This document shows positions 57,700 to 64,000 of a DNA stretch of 64,000 bases, piece after piece. The stretch lies in contig NC_134113.1 in NCBI RefSeq assembly GCF_040939455.1, positions 19,020,501-19,084,500 of the forward strand, read 5' to 3'. Within the stretch, counting starts at the first letter, position 1. The number at the start of each line of letters is the position of its first letter. A program made the translations under genes and the position numbers. The notes under the pieces are model-generated. The model was not told where the DNA came from. It ran no database searches and saw nothing but the letters and a program-made list of their open reading frames with translations. Origin of the DNA: Microcebus murinus. Lineage: Eukaryota > Chordata > Mammalia > Primates > Cheirogaleidae.

Positions 57700-58740
57700 T
57701 GCTCTATCCACTGAAGAAATCTAGAAAAAAGTGACCATCCCAGTAGGAATGAGCATCTCTGCAACTTAGATTGTGACAATGAAATTCCAATTCTCACTTT
57801 AAGCCTTCCTGAAGAAACGGCAGATACCAGGCAAGAAACGTATGAAATAAACTTGGTATATGATGTCATATCAGAAGGTAGAAAAGCTATCAAAGTCTCA
57901 GGACTCCATGTGAAAAAGCTCCCATTGGTCAGATGGGACTATCTGAGCTCCAACTTGGACAATTTCAATTGATTAAAATACATCAAATATGTTTAAGACT
58001 AAGATTTCATATTGATACTTAAAGAAATTGGTCACCTTTGGAGGATGAGGATCAAGCATTCATCCTGCATTTCTTGTGTAAATTATGCCACTGAGTAACA
58101 AAATATCAGTTAAGAAGAAGTATCTCTTATAGAAGTATTCCAAATAATAATTGAAAAATGATGTAATTAAAATAGCACGATTTTTAAACCACCAATTAAT
58201 TGAGCATCAACTGCTGATAACACAAATAATTATGTATCTCATGAGGGGGGAAAAACCCTCACTTATACTATTGTCTAAGGGATTAAAATGAGTCTTATTA
58301 TTCTCTGGATACTGTTACAATTTGCATGAAATAAGGAGTGAAAATAGATATGTTGAACTTCACTATGAGTACATAATCAGTAAAATTCTGACTGTGGGAA
58401 ATTCTCCAGGTCAAATATATCAGGTTCTTTGACAGATAAATTATAAAAAGAAAAAAATAGAGGGGGAACCTATATATTAAAAGAGACTTAGAAGACATTT
58501 TTTAAGGAGCAAAACTAAATTATGGTGTCTAGGCATGTACACTTGAGTAATAAAAGTACATAGAAATTCAAATTACAAATAACTACAAAAATAATAATAG
58601 TGGTTACTTTTGTGGCTTATGGAGATGTGAAAAAGTTCTATTTCTTGACCTGGGTGGTAGTGAATTTATCTTATTAAGTCATTAAGCTACACATTCATGT
58701 TTTTCTATGCTGGTGTATTATTTTACAATAAAATGGCAAA
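57700..58740 (+). mobile_element. Old L1M 3'UTR
   Basis: AAGCTCCCATTGGTCAGATG, GACAATTTCAATTGATTAAAATA, TTGGTCACCTTTGGAGGATG, TATTAAAAGAGACTTAGAAGAC, TTCTATTTCTTGACCTGGGTGG and TTTTACAATAAAATGGC occur in the order of an old L1M 3'UTR ending. A 79-codon minus frame at its left side is incidental. Confidence 0.7.
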
Positions 58741-58749
58741 AATCCCACT

Positions 58750-59395
58750 AAATATTTGTTACTTGCACAAAATTTATTGGTCAACTATGAATTTCTTTTT
58801 AAAATAAGTAGTTAGTAAAAGCTGCTGTCATGTTTTAAACTGAGGAAACTAAACTACAAAGAAATAATTCTAGTCTGCATGATGACATCCTTCCTCAAAT
58901 GGCATTAATCATCCGTACTAGTGTAATGGTATCCTGGATTAATAAGGAAACCACATAATGGACTTCTACTAAACAAAGACAGATCAAACTGATTCATTTT
59001 ATAAAGATTTATTGGGTGCCTACTATGTGCTGGATTTTTCTTTCCTGACTGAATACTTCAGGTCACAGAAAATATTTCACTAGCTATGATCAAACAAAAC
59101 TTCCCCCCCCAAAATTTCATTAACTTAATCAGTAGAAAGTGTATTTCTCTAGCTTTCCATACAGCTGCATTTAAGTCGCAACATGAAAGTTGACTTCTCA
59201 GTAATTTCACAGCAGGCTCCCTCTTAAAGCAGCAGAGTTTTTCTACCTGCCAACTTGGTTCACCAACAATAATAGCTGCTAAGCAGTGGGCAAGACTTTA
59301 AGCTACCAACATAATATCTATACCCCTAATTTTCCTTATTAATAGAACATCAATATTATTTATTAATAGAGTGCCAACTGGATCCACCTAAAAAT
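58750..59395. other. No firm feature; short MIR/L2-like tip at 58990-59035
   Basis: TTTATTGGGTGCCTACTATGTGCTGG resembles the reversed tip of L2/MIR. The rest is not recognised. A C8 run lies at about 59103-59110. Confidence 0.45.
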
Positions 59396-59399
59396 GATT

Positions 59400-59725
59400 C
59401 TTCACGTCATTTAGTGGGACTTTCAGAGACAGATTTTAGAGGAAGCTGCTGATTCAGCTGACATGTGCCTTTTTGCCTTTCCCCCTTCTGTCTCCTTCCA
59501 GCCAGGAATACAGACGATGGAGATGTCTGGAGTTGCAGCAACCACGTGACCTTGGAGAGGGAATCCAGTTCTAAGTATGGCCAAGAAGAAACAAAGAGGA
59601 AACCTAGTCTCTGGTGATATTGTGGAGCCACCACAATGGCCCAATACTGATTATTTCCAGACGCCTCGCCTCTTTGCATAGAAAAACTAAATGCCTCTAT
59701 TATGAATTTCTGTTACTCAGATAAT
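59400..59725 (+). mobile_element. MaLR/MLT1-like LTR
   Basis: CTTTCCCCCTTCTGTCTCC, CCAGGAATACAGACGATGGAG, GTTGCAGCAACCACGTGACC, GTGATATTGTGGAGCCACC and TATTATGAATTTCTGTTACTCAG follow an old MaLR-class LTR. The two minus-strand open frames here are incidental. Confidence 0.6.
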
Positions 59726-59734
59726 ACAATAATC

Positions 59735-60520
59735 CCTGATTATCATGAATATCAATAGTGTCAGTGTCCAACAATAAAAGCACACAGATATACCATTTTA
59801 GGGAAATTTGGATGAAGGTGCAAATATCAACAAAAAGAAAATAATAGAGGTGGAAATTATACTTCATACCTCCTTACATATTAAAGAAAAATTGCTGAGA
59901 CTTAACAGCACAAGATTTGATGTGAAGAGAGAAACAAAATTACAATCATAAACAATGATAATATGACAACCTTCATGATTTAACTTTTAAAACTTTTTAT
60001 GGAATATTATCAGCAACATGAGCAACAGCAGCATCAAAACACTTATTAGGCATCTGCATAACTTCAAATTACACAGAGGTAAGCACTGTTTTACTGAAAT
60101 TGACAACATGATCTCTGCCTCTTAGGGAATATTCATATGTGCACGCATTGCAACATATAAAGGGCTTCAAGACACAAAGATTGCCATCAAGAAAAACACA
60201 ATGTTTTGCAACTGCCAGGACACATCGTTTCTTTCCATGACTGGCAAGACCTTGGCTGGAATTCTTTTGGATCAGCTGCTGCTCAACGATGGCAACTGTG
60301 TACTCCCAGAATAACTGTGGCTTTAAACCACAGGGCAACTGACATAATGTTTGCTCTATGTAGAAATAAGAAAAATACAGAAAACAGCCTGAATATTACT
60401 AAATTTATTGACTGCACTAAAATTTTGATGTTGTTTATAGACCTCAACTATAAATTACTATCTAATGTTTTATGCCTATGATTTGTCAGTATCTAAGAAG
60501 CTGGTGGAACTGTGTACATT
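59735..60520. other. No recognised gene or repeat
   Basis: Mixed sequence with overlapping 89- and 91-codon frames on opposite strands (60069-60338 and 60206-60481). Neither has a motif I recognise. Confidence 0.45.
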
Positions 60521-60521
60521 G

Positions 60522-60583
60522 GTCATGCGCCTGCAGTCCCAGCCATTTGGAGGCTGAGGCAGGAGGATCACTTAAGCCCAGGG
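60522..60583 (+). mobile_element. 7SL/Alu-derived fragment
   Basis: CATGCGCCTGCAGTCCCAGC, GGAGGCTGAGGCAGGAGGATCACTTAAGCCCAGG: the pol III box B-containing part of an Alu/7SL monomer, truncated on both sides. Confidence 0.8.
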
Positions 60584-60584
60584 T

Positions 60585-61985
60585 GCTTTTCCTGGCTGTC
60601 ATGTTTTAACTGGGCCTTTATCTCTGATTTTTGAGATATAAACTTGCTACCTTATTTCATCTAAGCAGCACCCCTTTAGAAATGCAAATTTAGGGTTGCC
60701 TAACTAACAATTATTTAAGGCAAAGAAACAGTTAATTGCAAGATTGATAGTATGATTAGGGAAAAGAAAAACTACTTGAAAGCCAGCAAATAAGAATTAT
60801 TTATGAAAGCTATAAGATCTGCTTCAGTCTGTGTGTCTGTATGTTTAGATGTGTTATGTATATGTAATAATGGTTGGTAAATTAAGCTGCTTTTAAAATT
60901 ATTGCTAAAATAAAATAGCAATGTCTTCAGAATTGTCAGTTAAATACAATTTAGACATTTTTGCCTGGTTATATTGGTCAGAAAGTTTTATGGTATCTCT
61001 GTTACCTGTTTTAAAGTCATAAAACTGCTGCTTTTGTAATATTTTTGATACTTACTTGAGAGCTTATGTTTTTGATTTTGAACCTCTAGATTCTGAGGTC
61101 TGGATATGAACCCAAGGTGAGGCCTGAGGAAAATTTTAAATATAAGTTTACATTTATATACTTTGGCATCTTATTTTTATATTGTATAGAAAAGCAAAAT
61201 ATATTTAGATCCGTTTAAAAAACTAAGGAAACATATCTTTCTTAAAAACGTATGAAATGATTTTCATCTACAATACTTTTTTATATCTAAAACAGTTTAA
61301 ACTTCCTTCCTAGGTTTTCACTATAAATTAGGGTTACTAAGAGTTAAAATTATATGTATAGGGTACATAAACATATGTTTTTGATGAGGGAAGTTGTAAG
61401 GTATGAAAATGTGTTTGAGAAAAAAATTATATGTGTAGTATAGAAGTTAAAGATTGTTTCAACTTGAAAGAATAAAAAAGGATATATGAAAAGGGCAGCC
61501 TTGGTGAAGTAACAGGAAAATGTCACCCCAGCTAACATATAGATAAAACTAAATGAAGATAGAAAGTTGGAAAGAGGAAAAGAATAAAAGAAAAACTTTA
61601 TATGAGACTAAAAGCTTTATGGAAATCTTGTGTGGTCAAAATCTAGGATTAGACAGATTTGTTTAAAAGGTTTTAGTAAAATTGGCTTTAGCATTGATAA
61701 TACACTAATGCAAAAGTAAAATTTGGTTCACTCTTTTGAATAACGTTTGTAGTATTAAGAGACAAAATATTTTTGTTCACCTTTTCAGTAAATGCAAAAA
61801 AAATTTGGAGGGGGAGAAGAGACACATTCCATTTCATACTATCTATATTAGGCCTTTTAATTGTTTAAAAAACTGAGTATCAAAAAAATAAAGGTTTTTG
61901 CTTTTAAAATATTTATGTATCACTTTGTTTAAATGAATATTATTTTGCAGTAACCTGTGATCTTGTTTTGATTAAGTGTTTTAAG
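60585..61985. other. No recognised gene or repeat
   Basis: AT-rich sequence. It could include unrecognised retroviral leader or LTR sequence, since a retrovirus remnant begins at 62.2 kb, but nothing diagnostic was seen. Confidence 0.4.
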
Positions 61986-62111
61986 CAGGGATCCTCAAAC
62001 ATTTTAAACAGGGGGCCAGTTCACTGTCCCTCAGACCGTTGGAGAGTGCGCACTGTGGGCCCAGGACCAGTTGGCTGCTAAGCAGGACAGGCAGCTGTGG
62101 CAAAAACACCC
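61986..62111 (+). mobile_element. Truncated hAT element, subfamily A
   Basis: It begins CAGGGATCCTCAAAC and follows the reverse complement of the 12936-13135 copy (GGGGGCCAGTTCACTGTCCC, GCTGCTAAGCAGGACAGGCAG). It stops after CAAAAACACCC, so the last third and the right TIR are missing. The left flank GTTTTAAG has no partner on the right. Confidence 0.88.
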
Positions 62112-62188
62112 AGGGGAGGGGGGGATGGGCAATATACGTAACCTTGACACTTGTACCCCCATAATACGCTAAAATAAAAAAAAAAAAA
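62112..62188 (+). mobile_element. Young L1 3'-tip fragment
   Basis: GGGCAATATACGTAACCTTG, CACTTGTACCCCCATAATACG and CTAAAATAAA plus an A tail match the end of L1-B. Only about 77 bp are present, joined directly to the broken hAT. Confidence 0.88.
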
Positions 62189-62194
62189 GATATA

Positions 62195-63085
62195 AATCCA
62201 ACCTTAAATGTAGACTCATGGAGAACCTGGATGGCTGCCTGATCCTTCCTGAGTCCTTAAATTTTCCATTATTAAAAGCCCTATACCCCATGACTCATCA
62301 TGGAAGAGATAAAATGATCCAAATTATATAAAAAATACATATTGGTTTGGTGACTGTCCTAAATTGCTAAAATGGTTTATGACCAATGTCTGGTTTGTCA
62401 AATCCACAATCTTGGGAAGATAATAAAAACTTGGATGATTAGGAAATGTGTTTCTTTTATAGGACATTCCTGGAGAAATCTGCAGTAATAGAGGTACTTG
62501 TTTCACTGGACAAGTTGTGAAACAGTTAAATAAGGTATTATAGATACAACAGCATTAGGCAAAGCTAACTAAATCGAATGGATTGCCTTGATTAAGGGTT
62601 TTGCAGATTGATGACAATCAGGTCCACTTCCAGTGGAAGACAGAAGTTGACCTCTTATGAAATAGTCACTGGAAAGCCTATGCTCCCTATAATGGAACCT
62701 CATGCATCTCCTGCTCCTGCACCAGATAGGACCAAATGCTGCATGACTCTAATGCATTATGCCAAAGTGTACTTTCACCAGGTAAAAGGAGCTTTTTATG
62801 ATTCACCAACTGAAGACAATCAAACCCTTCATGATATAGAATCTGGAGATTGGGTCTTCCAGGAACAACATCACAGAAAGACTGACCTTGCCACCCAAGG
62901 CTGCAGCAACTTTGGGACCTCAAACCTTGGGTCCAAAATCTCACAACTTCTTAGGGCCCCTCCAGACTCTTGGAACCATAAATCCTTTGGAAACCGTAAG
63001 GTAAAGCTAACCAGGGAAGATTCTCCCCAGAATCAGACAGCATCCAAGATGTGGACAGCTTTCCCAAGATCATGCATCAAGACTT
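62195..63085 (+). pseudogene. Endogenous retrovirus pol (integrase) remnant, gammaretrovirus-like
   Basis: Homology begins near 62205 with the zinc-binding part of integrase (histidines around 62290-62300, a Cys-x2-Cys pair near 62386-62400). It continues with frameshifts and stops through the catalytic core region. A 163-codon open frame (62608-63099) covers the C-terminal part, including a GDWV segment and a SQLLRAPPD-like end typical of class I ERV integrase. RT, RNase H, gag and a 5' LTR are not seen in the window. The upstream side is cut by L1/hAT debris. It is a dead copy, described only. Confidence 0.75.
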
Positions 63086-63095
63086 CCCTGCTATT

Positions 63096-63870
63096 ATGAG
63101 ACTCTTGCCTCTCTTAATTCTTCCTTGCTTATTCCTCTATGAATAATATAACAGGAAAAGGGGTGTGTGTGCCTATAGGGTATAATTTTATTTATGAAGG
63201 ATTTCATAGCCAACTTAATACATGGGCAACATTATTCCTTGGTGGATGGAAGATGACAGGCCATCGTGGGCAAATACTTTTAATGGCACTTTTGCTACTC
63301 CATAATCAATCAGAAACAGAACATTGGTCTATTCCTCTTAACCTACATCATAGGTTAAAAAAAAATTGCCAGGAGGCCTTCACCCTTCTGGCTGGATATA
63401 ATTCGTTAGGTCTCATTTTCCATGGTTTGGCATAAATGAGGCAATGATTAAAAATATGTCCCTCATGATAGGCTCTATAGCAGATTCTACCATAAAGTCT
63501 ATAGTTGCACATCAGATTTGTCTAAATTCTCTTGCTAATATTGTGTTATATAATATAATTGCTCTAGATTACTTATTGGCTGAACACAGGGAAACATCTG
63601 TGCAGTTGGTGACACTTCTTATTGCACATGGATGAATACATTGGTTATTACAGAGATTCAATTGTAGGGGATTAATGAACAGCCTGCTTAGTTGAAACAA
63701 AGAGACTCTATCTGGCTCATTGTTTAATCTATTTGATTTTAGTAAGTTTGGTACATGAGGACCCTGGCTAAGGAGCATACTACAAACTCTTAGTGTTATC
63801 CTCCTGATAGTCATAATAGTCTCCCTGGCACACTATATCCTCTCAAAAATTTGAAATGTTTGCATGCAGC
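63096..63870 (+). pseudogene. Endogenous retrovirus env remnant with large SU deletion
   Basis: An ATG at 63096 opens a short hydrophobic signal-peptide-like stretch that meets a stop within 20 codons. 63139-63435 holds surface-subunit pieces and what appears to be the start of the transmembrane subunit. 63444-63635 carries the heptad-repeat region of TM, followed by more stops. A hydrophobic membrane-anchor-like segment lies near 63775-63850. The distance from signal to TM is only a few hundred bases, so most of SU has been deleted. Several stops and frame changes make it non-functional. No 3' LTR is visible before the window ends; it may lie beyond 64000. Confidence 0.75.
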
Positions 63871-64000
63871 CATCTATAAAATGTCCAATGGTCTCTCTGA
63901 CTGGAATGACAAAAACCCAAAGAAATGCATGGCCATAAGAACACTACTATCTATGAATGAGGTGCTGAAACAGGAAACCCAAAATGATGGTAACTGACAG

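Noticed and set aside
60069..60481. Possible exon with AG/GT-like edges
   Set aside because: Frames on both strands overlap, there is no recognised protein, and splice-like dinucleotides are expected by chance.
1..64000. CRISPR arrays, bacterial operons, phage or plasmid functions
   Set aside because: All content is mammalian interspersed repeats and decayed retrocopies. No spaced direct-repeat array or bacterial-type gene was found.

Overview
This window is repeat-dense, AT-rich, CpG-poor mammalian nuclear DNA. I see no intact host protein-coding gene. It most likely comes from a strepsirrhine primate (lemur or loris side). The reasons are: one full-length dimeric Alu with old (J-like) diagnostic bases; relatively young LINE-1 copies whose 3' ends finish in ATAATATGCTAAAATAAA-type sequence plus AATA-rich tails, unlike the simian L1PA tail; and short, fairly young non-autonomous hAT elements with TIRs beginning CAGGGGTCCTCAAAC, which I do not know from anthropoid primates. 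All family names were assigned by eye from remembered consensus patterns. No database search was run.

Layout. 0-5.4 kb: ancient repeats (L2, MIR) and a Tigger3/4-type DNA transposon that carries an unidentified 126-bp insert. 5.8-8.3 kb: old L1/HAL1 sequence with a younger L1 3' end inside it. 9-14 kb: MIR, L2, a U6 snRNA-like fragment, old L1/HAL1, and a 200-bp hAT element with a perfect 8-bp target duplication. 14.4-25.3 kb: stacked, nested old L1 copies, including a Tigger, a primate L1, a twin-primed L1 with a 16-bp target duplication, MaLR LTR remains and MER5A. 25.3-27.3 kb: HAL1/L1M broken by a MaLR LTR and an Alu. 27.3-32.0 kb (called L1-A): a younger L1 with 5'UTR, partial ORF1 and partial ORF2, lacking the reverse transcriptase and containing a 417-bp retroposed insert with a long GGA/GAA tract. 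33.79-39.52 kb (called L1-B): a nearly end-to-end young L1 with a 10-bp target duplication, most of ORF1 missing, and a broken ORF2 with a substituted endonuclease residue.

39.5-62 kb is quieter: mostly single-copy-looking sequence with scattered MIR, L2, MER5A, MaLR LTRs and old L1 3'UTR. It also holds an RTN3 processed pseudogene near 46.1-46.9 kb and a hAT element nested in a Tigger near 57.3 kb. 62.0-64.0 kb is a composite of a truncated hAT, an L1 3' tail, and the pol (integrase) end and env of a decayed gammaretrovirus-like endogenous retrovirus that runs off the right edge.

No genes act together here. The window records successive insertions. I found no CRISPR array, operon, phage or other novel functional system. 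The most useful observations are the two hAT subfamilies, the internally deleted L1 pair, and several insertions with clear target duplications.
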